NCBI GenBank assembly: GCA_029204225.1
Contig: CM055099.1
Coordinates: 51,663,298-51,727,297 of the forward strand
Origin: Diphasiastrum complanatum
Lineage: Eukaryota > Streptophyta > Lycopodiopsida > Lycopodiales > Lycopodiaceae
Length of the DNA: 64,000 bases
Direction: 5' to 3'
Under the pieces are notes generated by a model. That model searched no databases. It was not told the DNA's origin and saw only the letters and a program-made list of their open reading frames with translations. The position numbers were made by a program, and so were the translations under genes. How positions within the stretch are numbered: the stretch's first letter is position 1; each line of letters begins with the position of its first letter. Positions 1 to 10,740 of the stretch are shown one piece after another.

Positions 1-1066
1 ACCGCTTCAAAATCTGCCCAATGTAACGTTTTTGAGAGATGAAAATTGCAGCCCCTTCTTGCACAAATTCAAGACCAAGATAAAAGTGCAATAGGCCTAA
101 ATCTGAGGTTTCAAAAACCATACCAAGATCAAGTATTACGGCATCAATCTGCTGCTCATTACTTCCCGTAATAATAATATCATCAACATAAAGTAAAATA
201 ATGATGATATAATCTGAAGTATGCTTGACATAAAGAGTAGATTCGCTAGGACTATTATTAGTAAACCCTCGATCACAAAAGTAGGCATGTATCTTTTGAT
301 ACCACATCCTTGGAGCTTGCTTCAATCCATAAAGTGCCTTCTTGAGAAGACAAGCTTTATCTTCTTGGCCTTCAACCAAAAAAGCAGCAGGTTGTTGAAG
401 GTACACTTCCTCATTGAGATCACCATTGAGGAATGTTGTCTTTATGTCAAGTTGCCGCAAACGCCAACCAAAGTGGGCAGCCAAAGAGGTTACTACCCTC
501 ACGGTAGTCATCCGAGTAGTAGGAGAAAAAGTCTCCTCATAATCAATCCCCTTTTGCTGAGCATAGCCTTTGGCAACGAGCCTTGCCTTGTACCTTTCAA
601 TGGTACCATCTGCCTTATACTTGATTTTGTATACCCATTTAGAACCAATTGCCTTATTCCCATGAGGAAGATCAACAAGAACCCAAATCTGGTTCTTCAT
701 AAGTGAGTCATACTCATCTTGCATCGCATCCTCCCAACATTTTACTCCCTTGGCCTGCTCATAGAAAACAGGTTCTTCTGCAACATCTCCATGAGATGCA
801 AGAGTAAAATTTGAAAAATCAGCATAGTCCACGGATTTTGTATAGGCACGTGTCTTTCCATCATAAAATGAACTTACTTTGTTGTCCCGCAAAGTCGACA
901 ACAGCAACCGTGGAACTGTTTTGGGCTGTCCAACAGCCATGTCTCTTCTTACAATTTGTTGTCCAAGATCCTCCGACACCGCACTTGGCTGTCCAAGATC
1001 TTCCAAAACTGGTCCTTGTTGTCCAACAGTTCCTGCAGGCTGATTTTGAGCAACAACGGACGGTTC
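1..1066 (-). pseudogene. Copia reverse transcriptase, open to the window edge
   Basis: Minus-strand frame without a stop from 1066 to base 1. Recognisable Copia RT landmarks, in order, are WVLVDLPHGNKAIGSKWVYK (near 640-700), ARLVAKGYAQQKGIDYEETF, LKKALYGLKQAPRMWYQK and the catalytic LYVDDIIITG (near 170-190). Upstream of the RT lies a Q/G-rich linker with repeated GQQ/DLGQ motifs. In an intact element this enzyme copies the RNA template into cDNA in cytoplasmic virus-like particles. A single TAA at 1067-1069 separates this frame from the integrase C-terminus, so the polyprotein could no longer be made as one piece. The polymerase motif itself is intact; the protein continues left of the window. 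Confidence 0.9.
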
Positions 1067-1672
1067 TTAATGAACATTAGGCTCTAAACTTGATGAGGTG
1101 TTGGGCAGGTCGAAACTGGTTGATTGCTGTCCCTTATCTCCAGCAATAGAAGGTGGTACCAAATCTGGAAAAACTTCAACATTCACACTATGTGGGCTGT
1201 CCCCCTTCAAGATATGAGTTGGGGCCACATCCCATGAATTTTTTTCATCAAAATGCACATCACGACTAGCAATAATCTTGTTAGTGCTCAAATTGAACAG
1301 CCTATAGCCTTTGCTTTCACTACTATAGCCAACAAAAATGCATTTAACTCCTTTATCCTCAAGCTCTGTACGAAGTTTATCCGAAACAAAAGCATAAGCT
1401 GTACAACCAAAAATGCAAAAGTGAGAGATTGTAGGCTTCTTTCCATACCAAACTTCATAAAGAGTTAATACTTTAAATGCTTTAGTAGGACAACTATTGC
1501 TTATGTATGTTGCCGTTATAACCGCTTCAGCCCAAAACTTGTGAGGCAAAGCCCCGTTGCTTTGAGCATGCAACAGGCCATCTCCATAAGTGTGCGATTC
1601 TTTCGCTCGGCAACACCATTTTGTTGAGGCGTATAAGGAGTTGTCATTTGATGTAGAAATCCCTTTTCTCAA
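1067..1672 (-). pseudogene. Copia integrase C-terminal part
   Basis: The frame ending at 1067 carries the integrase end: LPHKFWAEAV, then FGCTAYAFVSDKLRTELEDK and KCIFVGYSSESKGYRLFNL, which is the usual Copia integrase tail. The first part of this ORF is out of frame; the correct core reads in another frame across about 1560-1770, with TPYTPQQNGVAERKNRTLME including the catalytic Glu region. In that core the segment usually read as SDNGGEY is TNRGGEY, so the second catalytic Asp appears lost. About 40 residues between the first Asp region (HSDVCGPM) and the second are missing. The integrase is therefore dead by deletion, substitution and frameshift. Confidence 0.8.
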
Positions 1673-1770
1673 AGAAATGCACCGAACGTATTCTTAATGT
1701 ATTCCCCTCCTCGATTGGTGCGTAGGGTTTTCAAAGAATGCCCAAACTGATTTTCCACCATTGCTGAAAA

Positions 1771-2804
1771 TCAATAGATGCACTTTCCAATGGATTCGGT
1801 CCTCATTGGACCACAAACATCACTATGAACCCAATCAAATTTATCAAGAACCCCTATAGTTCCATCAATTGGAAAAGGTTTCCTTTGAAACTTTCCAAGT
1901 ATACACCCCTCGCATACATGCCCTTCCGGCTGCCCAATAGTAGGAATGTCTTCTACCATATTACATGTCTTCAGCTTCTTCAAACTTGCAAAGTTGAGAT
2001 GCCCAAACCTTGCGTGCCACAATTCAGCCAACTCCAATGATTGTGATGTAGAAGCAACAAGACATGTAGAGGGAATTCGTCGCTCATAGGTATCCATAAT
2101 GAATAAGCCAGCATGCATTGTTCCCGAAACAATAATCAAGAGTGATCTTTTAGGATCCTTGACAAGACACTTATCTTCTTTAAACTCAACAACTAGTCCT
2201 TGCTTCAACATAGTTGAAACCGAAAGAAGATTCTTCTTGATTCCCGGAACATAAAGCACATTCTTAATGTACTTTTCTTCACCATTAGGCAAAATGATGG
2301 CTACAATTCCAATTCCATGAATAGAATAAGATGCATCAACCGCACATTGTACCTTACTTCCATTTTGCACTTTCACTAATTTAGTGAATGCTTCTTTGCG
2401 AGAAGTCATATAACAAGTAGCACCACTATCAATCACCCATTCAATGGGCTGAAAATCAGCAACTTGCAAAACAAAATCTGAATTCCTCATAGATGTAGTA
2501 GTACTAGTAGAAGCAATATTAGACACAAAAGCATAGTCTTGGTTGAAGAGATCACCACTAGCTTCAAGCTCTTGCTCCAAAGTAGCAAGTGAAGCACTAG
2601 TATCAATTCCTTTACTCTCCTCTTTCGCAAGCTTCTTCTTATAATCCTTGATGAAGTGCCAATAGCTTTTGCAATAATGGCACTTCCCTTTCTTTTGAGT
2701 GTTGACATTTTGACCTCCAACGGGCTGTTGCTCATCCTTGGAAGGAGGCTTCCCCTTTCCTTTTGACTTGCCTTTGCCCTTGACTTTCGTGAAGAAAGCT
2801 TGAT
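1771..2804 (-). pseudogene. Copia gag end, protease and GAG-pre-integrase
   Basis: Open minus-strand frame from about 2802 down to 1771 with no recognised start, because gag is truncated. It begins with a lysine/glycine-rich stretch and a degenerate zinc knuckle (CHYCKSYWHFIKDY, in which the last Cys is Tyr and the Gly is Trp). The aspartic protease motif EWVIDSGATCYMT is intact, followed by VLYVPGIKKNLLSVS. The GAG-pre-integrase zinc-binding part is LWHARFGHLNFASLKKL with CEGCILGKFQRKPF, and the ORF ends just after HSDVCGPM, the first integrase Asp region. Protease would cleave the Gag-Pol polyprotein. Family assignment is firm; function is lost with the rest of the element. Confidence 0.88.
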
Positions 2805-3159
2805 CTTACTCTACCTGGATGTGACCAAATGCCACCAAACCCTAAAGTTAACCACTTACTAAATGTAGGGCACCCCCAAAAGTCAAGATAGGACCCCTAT
2901 ACAAAATTAGACCCCTAAGGACTCACGAGTCAGTACATGACCAAAATTGGGTCCAAGTGAACTTAAGACAAACTTAAGATGGCCTAAATAACTAAATACT
3001 CATGGTTACACAAATCTCGACCTTTTGGGTCAAAGTAACCTATGGATTAACTTTAGCATAGTCATTTATTTCTAACAATAACTTTCTTGTTTGAGCTCAG
3101 ATTCCAGTGCTGTAAAAACGAAAAGGGATTAGAACGACGAGCCTGACACTGCTAAGTTA
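2805..3159. other. Non-coding stretch, nothing recognised
   Basis: This lies between the truncated Copia gag and the next reading frame. It contains short AT-rich text with runs of ACCCCTA-like words but no open frame, LTR terminus, primer site or tandem repeat that I can support. Confidence 0.5.
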
Positions 3160-3840
3160 TTGAGATTTTGTAATTATTACTTTTCAATTTTTTTTCAAGA
3201 CCCCTTCTTACCCTCAGTCAAAATTCTTTGTAAAATCTTCATATATCAATCTAACTATGATTTTGAAGATCAATATTATGAGCACAGTGATGGCGAATCC
3301 AATCAGTGCGAACATGTGTCATGTGGAGACTATATGGAACATAATGAAAAACATTTCGATGATTATGATGATCAACAATTTTACCAGATCAGTCAACATA
3401 ATCCAAGTGGTGGTGCTTATAGTAGTGATAGTGACATTGAGGAGCTGAATTCATATCAATCAGAACAAGAACTGCAAGTTTCGAACCAACAAGAAAACAT
3501 ACTAAGTAAATTGCAGGACACACAAGCTCTGATAGTTGGAATGTTGTAGGAAATGGAACAAGATCGGCAAGATAATAAGGTGAGATGGGAACAAGATCGG
3601 CAAGATGATAAGGTGAAATGGGAAAGATTGTTTGCTAGCCTATCTGGTGGGCAAAACAAAATTGCGGGAGCTGATCAAAGATGTAATGAGCCATCTACAT
3701 CGTTCCAACTACCATCTCCATCACAAAATGTAACAAAAGATACAGCTCTGAAGATTACCAGGCTTCCTTCACGGAAGATAGTTTCTCACAACTTTACCAG
3801 GCTTACTTCAATCTTATCACTGGCTGAAGTAGCCGCATAG
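3160..3840 (+). other. Unrecognised acidic reading frame broken by one stop
   Basis: One frame runs from 3160 to 3840, interrupted only by TAG at 3547-3549. The first half is rich in Asp, Glu, Tyr and His (for example HFDDYDDQQFYQISQHN); the second half starts with a Gln/Glu/Lys-rich segment likely to be coiled-coil, in which an 11-residue unit EQDRQDNKVRW is duplicated (33-bp direct repeat, about 3555-3620). I do not recognise it. An acidic N-terminus followed by a charged coiled coil could be a retrotransposon gag fragment, but no zinc knuckle or protease follows. The last 45 bases overlap a possible opposite-strand exon of the neighbouring gene fragment. Treat as hypothetical. Confidence 0.3.
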
Positions 3841-4249
3841 TCACCATCGTTGCTACTAGTTGCAAGGATACTATGTGTACTAACCAAACTATCAACACTC
3901 TGAACAAGAACATAAAAATCATTTTATCACAAATATGAAGAGGCAATTACAAAGTTCTACAGATGTATTTTGTAATCCAAGACCTCCGTAATTGCATTTG
4001 GACTCCTAAAGTATATTGATCATTCTTTGCACAAAGGAATCTCCTTGGTGACGCCCGAAAAATCAGCACTAAACGCTAATAAGGTAAAATAAATAAATCA
4101 CCATCATTGCAGAGGAAAGGAAGGTTTCTAGAAAATACAATTAGTTTCCAATAAAAAGGGACACGAGGGTTCTTTCCATTCCCACATTCAAATCCATTTT
4201 TTTTCATATATTTTTCTAGTACTTTTCAAAAATTTCGGTTTCTAACTAC

Positions 4250-4797
4250 CATCGTAAACAAACTTTGTGATAAAATGAAAAGGGACACTAAAGAAGATTC
4301 CTGCTCCTCGTTCATAGAGCAGGGCGGTGTCAACCACCTGGGAAAGAAAAGAAAGTAATTTAACTTAAATTGCCATCAGATCTACTTTTGCAGTTGAACT
4401 GGTAAACTGTTACCTGAACTATGACAGTTGAATGCACTTTTTCCAAAACAGCATAAAGATTTTCAATATTGAGTATGGGTGATCCTAACTTGTCTTCTAT
4501 GAACACATTTGGGCCCCACCACTCAACCTTTCTAACATTGCTGCCGCCATCTTTTTCACTATGCCGATCGGCATGCTTCATTTCTTTAATGAATGACGAT
4601 GATGTAGTGTGCTTGGAGCCATCCAAGCTCATGCTTAGAGAAGTACCGTTTGGCAAGAGCGCAAGCAATGTGTGAGGCTTCGAAAGAGCTGAATACTTCA
4701 ACTTCTATTTTGTAGTAGGCTCATCATCTGGCTGAGACATCATCTGAGAACCTATTTCAGAAGGAAAACTATGGCGCCTTTTGCCTCTGCTCGACAT
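4250..4797 (-). pseudogene. 5' end of a spliced gene, possibly GMI1/SMCHD1-like
   Basis: An ATG at 4797 opens a frame to a good donor at 4413 (CAG|GTAACA). Its body reads LLALLPNGTSLSMSLDG ... VEWWGPNVFIEDKLGSPI, which resembles the N-terminal segment of plant GMI1 / SMC flexible-hinge-domain proteins (DNA repair and chromatin). A pyrimidine-rich acceptor (TTTCCCAG) precedes 4337, and the next exon joins in phase 0 as VVDTALLYERGAGIFF, open to about 4250. A third possible exon is 3796-3902, flanked by TTCTTGTTCAG and GTAAGC. An in-frame TAG at 4705-4707, codon 31, breaks the product, and no ATPase or hinge domain follows. It is either a pseudogene or gene fragment, or a later start is used. 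The homology comes from motif memory and is only moderately certain. Confidence 0.42.
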
Positions 4798-4852
4798 GCT
4801 TTCCAAAATTCTCAAGCTCAAATCCTTCCAAGCTTCAAATTACAGCGAACGA

Positions 4853-5045
4853 ACCTGTGCAGTATAGCGAGTATCAAGAGCGAGCTGTTCAGCTAAGGAA
4901 AAGCAAAAAGGCATGCGACGCTGTTGCATTTGCTTACAGCGAAGAAAATATAACGCACCTGTGCAGTATATGGCGGATTGCAAGCATCATCAGAGAGGTG
5001 TGCAGCTAAGTGCAAGCAAAAAGCAATGCGATGCTTGCATTCACT
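4853..5045. repeat. Diverged direct repeat upstream of the gene fragment
   Basis: Two copies of a roughly 100-bp unit, each starting ACCTGTGCAGTATA and containing GCAGCTAAG/TCAGCTAAG, AAGCAAAAAG and a GCGA-GCTGTTGCATT / GCGATGCTTGCATT ending. They sit just upstream of the ATG at 4797 on the minus strand, in what would be its 5' leader or promoter. Confidence 0.6.
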
Positions 5046-5111
5046 TGAAATAAAGAGAAAATCCTCCATGTTTCAGAAGATTTTGTGATGAATTCTTGCT
5101 GCTAGGGTTTA

Positions 5112-5205
5112 CGAACAATGAACGAAAAATGAACGAAAAATGATCGAAAAATGAACGAAAAATGAATGAAAAACGAGGAATTACGAACGAAAAATGAATG
5201 AAAAA
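5112..5205. repeat. Minisatellite, unit about 11 bp (AATGAACGAAA)
   Basis: About eight imperfect units of AAAATGAACGA with C/T and A/T changes. On the minus strand this produces spurious Phe/Ser-rich frames (FSFIFRSFF repeats), which are not genes. Confidence 0.8.
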
Positions 5206-5582
5206 TGATCGAGCGTGAAAGAGAGAGGAGAGGAGAGGAGGAAAAGGATATCCTACGTGCCGCCCACTTAGATGCCATCCACGTGTCGCCACTGCCACGC
5301 GGACATGCTTTAATGGCTAATTGATGCAACGTGGCAGAATCATGGATGAGTATGTGAATATCCAATGGTGGCGGGCGTAAAGAGCTGTCGTGCGCTTAAG
5401 ATGAGCGGCCGTCACATGTGATGTGACATGGATTCCCCCTCTTTATTATTCTATAGCAATTGTGAGGAGTCATATCTGACACATGGCATCATCCAGTTGA
5501 ATATGAAGAGCCACGTTCTGAGTCATAGCAAAGATTTGAAAACGTATTTAATCTGCACCGTTGGATCACAACTGCTATGTCT

Positions 5583-5683
5583 GGTATTCGTGATTCGACG
5601 GTGGGCTACTGTTGTAGCCACCCTCGCCGCTCCAGCGGCTCGAGGTGCTACAGCCGGCAGCCCACCTCCGCATTACGAATACC
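5583..5683. repeat. 101-bp GC-rich imperfect palindrome (hairpin)
   Basis: The left arm starts GGTATTCGTGATTCG and the right arm ends CGCATTACGAATACC. The reverse complement of the right arm matches the left over about 50 bases with roughly ten mismatches and one or two single-base slips, and the arms meet near 5633 with almost no loop. It is GC-rich in AT-rich surroundings. Possible readings are a fold-back transposon or a precursor hairpin of a small RNA; the sequence alone does not decide, and no target-site duplication is evident. Confidence 0.7.
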
Positions 5684-5699
5684 TAGTCCATAGAACTAA

Positions 5700-8600
5700 G
5701 CTTGCAAATGACGTGCATTGAAACATTCCCCGTCATGTCACGTCATTCTGAAGTAAAAAATATTGTGTACTTATGGGCCTGCCAAATGCATATAGTGGAG
5801 TCAACTGGGATTAAGCCAGTCCCATGTGCCAGATCCGCAAAATTCAGTAGATTCCACTACTTAGAGTTGTCTCTGAGTTGACAATTTTTTAGTTTTGTGA
5901 GTTATTTGAAACTCAAACTAATGTTAATGAAGGTTGTATAACTTACTCAATGTAAGTGTTAGGGTGCAATAACAGCTCTATACAGAGTAGACTATAAGCA
6001 ATCGATTATCGATCCTGTCTCCTGATTCCTAACGATTGATTCCGAATTAACGTATATGCTCAACGTTGAGTGCTCAATGGCCATTTGCAACAATGCAACT
6101 CTATGTTATAACTTCAAAAAATTGAATTGGCAAAGCTCTTGGGAAATACTTAGTAGTAGGTCTAAGGTTACATCAAAAAGGACCTCATTGCATCTTATTT
6201 GTACGTGGTGACAAGGTGTATATAGCTTATCGGAGAATGTTTTTGCTTGTCGACAATTATGCCAGATAACTAGCCTCCTTTTGCACTGAAAACTATAAAG
6301 ATTTCTTCGACATTATGAATGTCCAATGAAGCAGGTGATGCTCATCAAATTTCAACACCAAAGATGCAATGCTCTCGAGGGTTGTTACCATAATGATGGC
6401 ACCACCAATATGTTGCGCAATGGCTTAATAAAGAGGATCTACAGCTTATTCTCTTTACTTTTTTTCACTTTAGAATTATTTTTTTTCACTTTAGAACTTT
6501 TTAATGCCATAGATCTCACAAAAATCTTACTTAATCATGACAATTGATCTCAAGTGTAAGATTATCCAAGATTCCAATTCCACAATTCCTTCTTCAACAT
6601 ATCTTAGGTCCAAGAAGGTGGTGTGAAATTTTGGTTTTAAACGATTAATTGATTGATTTTGGGAAGACTTTTGACATATATTCATTGGCTATTGGCTAAA
6701 TTTCTCGGCTATTATTGATTGTACAATGGTAGTTTTTCATACTTGCCAAATAGAAATATATAACAAATAATTTGAGATGTTTGTTATCGATATTTTAGTA
6801 CCCACTTGCCTTTTAACAACGAAAAATCTATACTTGGCCAACAACAACTAGCTAACTCTATACTTGTCCAACATTAATGTCAAATTACATATTAAAAACA
6901 TTTGAGACCTCCTCTTGATACCAAATAATATTTTTTAGGTTACAAGATTGTTTCTCTCTCTTTTGGTAAGTTGGGAAATACCCTTATGGCCCCACTTAAA
7001 TACTAAAATTCATTGTAAATAAATTTATTATTAATATTTTTAATTCTATTAAATGTCCATTCCCATGAGAATTGGACTATAACTCCAAACTTCAATGTCA
7101 ATAAAGGACCTATCACTTCCTTTAGTACTCTTTGCTTGTGTACATTTAAATACAATTTGGCTCATTACCTTTTCATATTATTATTGTTTTGAAGTTAGAA
7201 AAAACTCAACTTACACAAAAAAATTAAAAAAAAATTCTCTCGAAGGAATCTAGCAACTTGCACAATATTGCATCCTCACCCTTTACAATATGGCAACATA
7301 ATTCAAGCGTTGCACCTCTTTTCAAAAAAACCTTATATCTAAAATTCATGGAAAGATAGGAGCGGGTGACAAGAGCCGCAAGAGCGGAGCGGAATGGTGT
7401 GATGGTTATCGAGTCAGCGTCATCTACTATTCTGCTTTTGATCTACAGCACATCTCGCCCATTTTGGTGAGATTTCAGATCTCAAAGTTGTTGAAGTACA
7501 GGTTTTCTTAGAGCAGGGTGGAATGTGGCAGGCGTGGTAGCAGGAAGTTGCCTTGTCCTTCTTCCTTCTGAAGTGGCGGTCTGTGTCGGCAGCGGGTTTT
7601 GGTTTTGCTTCCTTTGCCTTTTTTTTCTGCCTCACTGAGCTAACTAGGTCTATTTTATGGTTAGTCCACATGATGGTTTCATGACGCAGTTACTCTTGGT
7701 TATGGGAAGTCCCTTCTTCCACCTAACCCCTTTATTCAGACTGTCATTTGTTGCATGAGGAAAGCTATTGAGGTTCACAAAATTATTATTTTTTATGATA
7801 TAGTTAACCTGATGATAAAATCTTTTGCCTTGTTGACTTAATAACTACCATGGATTGGATCAAGATCTATATGGAATTTATTAAAAAGAAGGATACCCTA
7901 AGGATGGTTGAAAAAATCTTTATTGACCTCTCTAACTATGTTGAACGTATTGCTGCTGAAGAAAGATTATGCAATTTACATATTTGGAAGATATTTACAT
8001 GTTTGGTAAAAGAAAATGGTGTCTTAAACCCACACTGAACCTCCTATCTCACCTCACCCTCTAATCTTTACCAAAGACTTTGATGAAGATAGTGCCTCCC
8101 AACTAGAATCCTTCTCTTAGGATATTTGTGAATCTGACAATCAGTCTACCTTTGAATTCTGTCAAGCCAAGAGTTGCCAAGTACCCTTGGTACTTGGTCG
8201 TACTATTGAGTTTAAATCTGCCAAAACTGTCTACAAACTTTGGAACCTTCCTTTCATAAATTTTTTTGGCACCCATCTCTATTGAACTTTGGATTGATGT
8301 TACCCATCTTACTGATGCAGATGTTCAAGCCTGCAAGCTAGCCTCTTTGCATAAGAATTCCTCTTTTGACACTCAATATAGCCATGGAGCTAAATTAGAT
8401 TAGAATTAGTGAATTGCATAGTCAATAAGATGACTTGAGCAACGACACTATATTTGTAAATAGCAAGACCGTAGGAATGGTTGTAAGGCCTAGTTTAGCT
8501 AAATAAGGCCCCAAACTCATATTAGAGGCACAAAGGACTACTTTAGATAGTTGAGTTCGTGCTAAATTAGAAAGCTATTCTACATTTGTCTAATTTTGAA

Positions 8601-9900
8601 TTCATTGTGTTCTTGAAGCTTCTCTTTGAAAGCTTTCTTGGTGTTTTCTTTGGTTCATGTGCCTACCATCACATGAGAGCTTGATCGTGCTTAAGGCTCG
8701 ATGACTTAATGATCATTTATTAAGGATGAATTTTACCATTCCTTTGCTAATATTGGCCCATGATAATGAGATATAGATTGTCTAAGTGAAAACATAAAAG
8801 TATATGCCACTCTCCAAGAGGTAGAGAGAGGATTCTCTCAAGCTACCATCTATTCGCTAGCCATTCCAACAACTTTATTATAGAGATTTTGAATGTAGCA
8901 CATATAATAGTTAGCTTACACGTATTTAGAATTAGATATCAACATTTAAACAAGACTGACATTGTACCCATTTACATTTTTGTATTTGTTATTGTAAAGG
9001 GCTAGAACTTTGCATTTCTCCAACAATGTGGACATCGAAAATAACAAATGTATTTTTAACGTCCACTGCTAATTATTTGTAATCATCTATCTCAAGTTGA
9101 TGTCAAAACTCAATAACCTAATCCTCGATTGTTTGCTTTGTAAGCATGTATGTTATTTGATTGTAGATGTTGGAATATTGAATATTTACATTAACTCACA
9201 CAAAGTTGAGTTCGATAAAGGTTGCTACTGCATTTACTTTTACGTATGCTCAAATCTCTATTGTTGCATATTAGAATTCCCTCAAGAGCATTGTGCTCCA
9301 AATCTGGTTTGGTCTATCGTGGATATACACTATACATACTGTGCATCCAATGATGCAGTGAGAAGGCATATCTTGATGTAGTCTTCTTCTTGTTTATGTT
9401 ACACGACCAATCATTTTTGCCCAGTTTTGAAAACATACACCATTCCATTGAACAAACACTTGTGAGTACCACCCATACTAGGATCAATACCAATAAGTAC
9501 ATGGTTAGGATTATATGTATGTAAGTCTAGACCATGGTTCTTAGCATAGAATATAACCTAAACAGGAGGGTGGTCATCGGGTTGATTCCGACACCACCTA
9601 GGGACTGCTGACCTCCTCGTGGTCCCCTAGAAACACCCTTGTGTGTAGCTAATAGTGGTCCTGGAGTTGTTTGGTTGCATTTTGGTTGTTTTTTGAGATA
9701 CCATGTCGATGGAGGTTTGGATTTCTCTCCCTCTAACTTAGCTAGCCTTTTTATGCCAGATCTCCTCCAAAATGAGGGACTTCGAAAGAGGGTTGGCACG
9801 ATTGCATTGGCAAGGAATTTGGATTTCTTTCAATAGCTCAAATGTCTGGATTTTTGAAAATATTCCTTGATGATAGGGTCGTACCAAGACTTTGATTTTG
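5700..9900. other. 4.2 kb AT-rich region with no supported gene
   Basis: Only short scattered frames are present. Homopolymer and TTTTTTCACTTTAGAA duplications occur at 6460-6500. The stretches 7380-7680 and 9530-9840 are less AT-rich but give no recognisable protein in any frame. No LTR ends with primer site, tRNA-like fold or zinc-knuckle motif was found. Probably old, unrecognisable transposon debris. Confidence 0.5.
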
Positions 9901-10170
9901 AGTAGACTTCTGGTCGTTTTAGTAAAGGGCAGCTCATTCGGATGATTTCATATTTTCTAGATCACTTTTGGTCTCATTTCGTCGATATTTTTGGACTCTT
10001 GTTGGATGGTTCAGTTGCGTGTTGGTGTGTGTTACAGTAGACTTCCGGTCATTTTAGTAAAGGGTAGGCTCATTTGGGTGATTTGATGTCTTTTAGGTCA
10101 CTTTTGGTCTCATTTTGTCGATTTTTTTGGACTCTTGTTGGATGGTTCAGTTGCGTGTTGGTGTGTTTTA
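9901..10170. repeat. Tandem duplication, 135-bp unit, two copies
   Basis: AGTAGACTTCTGGTCG starts at 9901 and its near copy AGTAGACTTCCGGTCA at 10036. Both copies end with TTGGATGGTTCAGTTGCGTG followed by TTGGTGTGT. They differ by roughly ten substitutions and small indels. Confidence 0.85.
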
Positions 10171-10740
10171 CGTACCCATAAGGGCATGTAACAGATTACT
10201 TGATGTGACGGTCTCATTTACGAGATGAAACATTGGTCTAGAGCTATAGGTCTTTTGGGTGTCATGTGTCAATGTCCTATTGGCGCGAGGAGACCCTTTG
10301 TTATGGACCTGCATCAGTGTGCACAACTGACATGTGTCATTGGTCATGCATGACCCCTATGGTCGGAGATGACCCCACCTGGATAATGCATATAGAGGTG
10401 GATCTCCATGAGCTTGTCATTCATTTTCTCTTGGAGAATGAAGAGCTCTTCCACTAGTGGTCAAGTCAAGATGTTAATCTAGGCCTCATGATGTAGGTAG
10501 GCAAGGGTCCAGGGTAAAGCATGGTGGTATGGGACACCGTGGCTTATCAAGATCCAAGCTTGCTTGATGGTGGTCTATAGCTCTAGTGCATGGGGGACTG
10601 TGGTGATACTTGTATGGATGGGCGGTAATGTAGCATTCATCACTCGGTTGTGTCTTAGCAATGACTTGATTCGTCCATGATGGAGATTTTCATGTTGATG
10701 TGCTAAGATAGCTTAGTATTCATGGTTTGATCGCTATGTA
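10171..10740. other. No gene recognised between tandem duplication and Helitron helicase remnant
   Basis: A 570-base stretch of moderate GC with no long frame in the expected direction and no detectable repeat structure. It may be Helitron sequence upstream of the helicase fragment that has decayed beyond recognition. Confidence 0.4.

Larger units (their letters stand above)
1..2804 (-). mobile_element. Ty1/Copia retrotransposon, minus strand, cut by the window edge (Copia-1)
   Basis: Reading right to left on the minus strand the order is gag zinc knuckle, protease, GAG-pre-integrase, integrase, reverse transcriptase, which is the Copia gene order. The RNase H and 3' LTR would lie beyond base 1. 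The right side stops inside gag at about 2804, where an in-frame stop ends the open frame; no LTR or primer site is seen there, so the 5' end is truncated or replaced. The element is one of the better preserved in the window: the RT is open for over 1 kb, and the visible damage is concentrated in the integrase core (an internal deletion, two stops, a frameshift) plus one stop at 1067. Confidence 0.93.

Noticed and set aside
221-706. Plus-strand 161-residue frame
   Set aside because: Antisense of the minus-strand Copia RT, which reads cleanly with WVYK, LYGLKQ and YVDD motifs.
5041-5365. Phe/Ser-rich minus-strand frames
   Set aside because: Produced by the AAAATGAACGA minisatellite; no homology or splice context.
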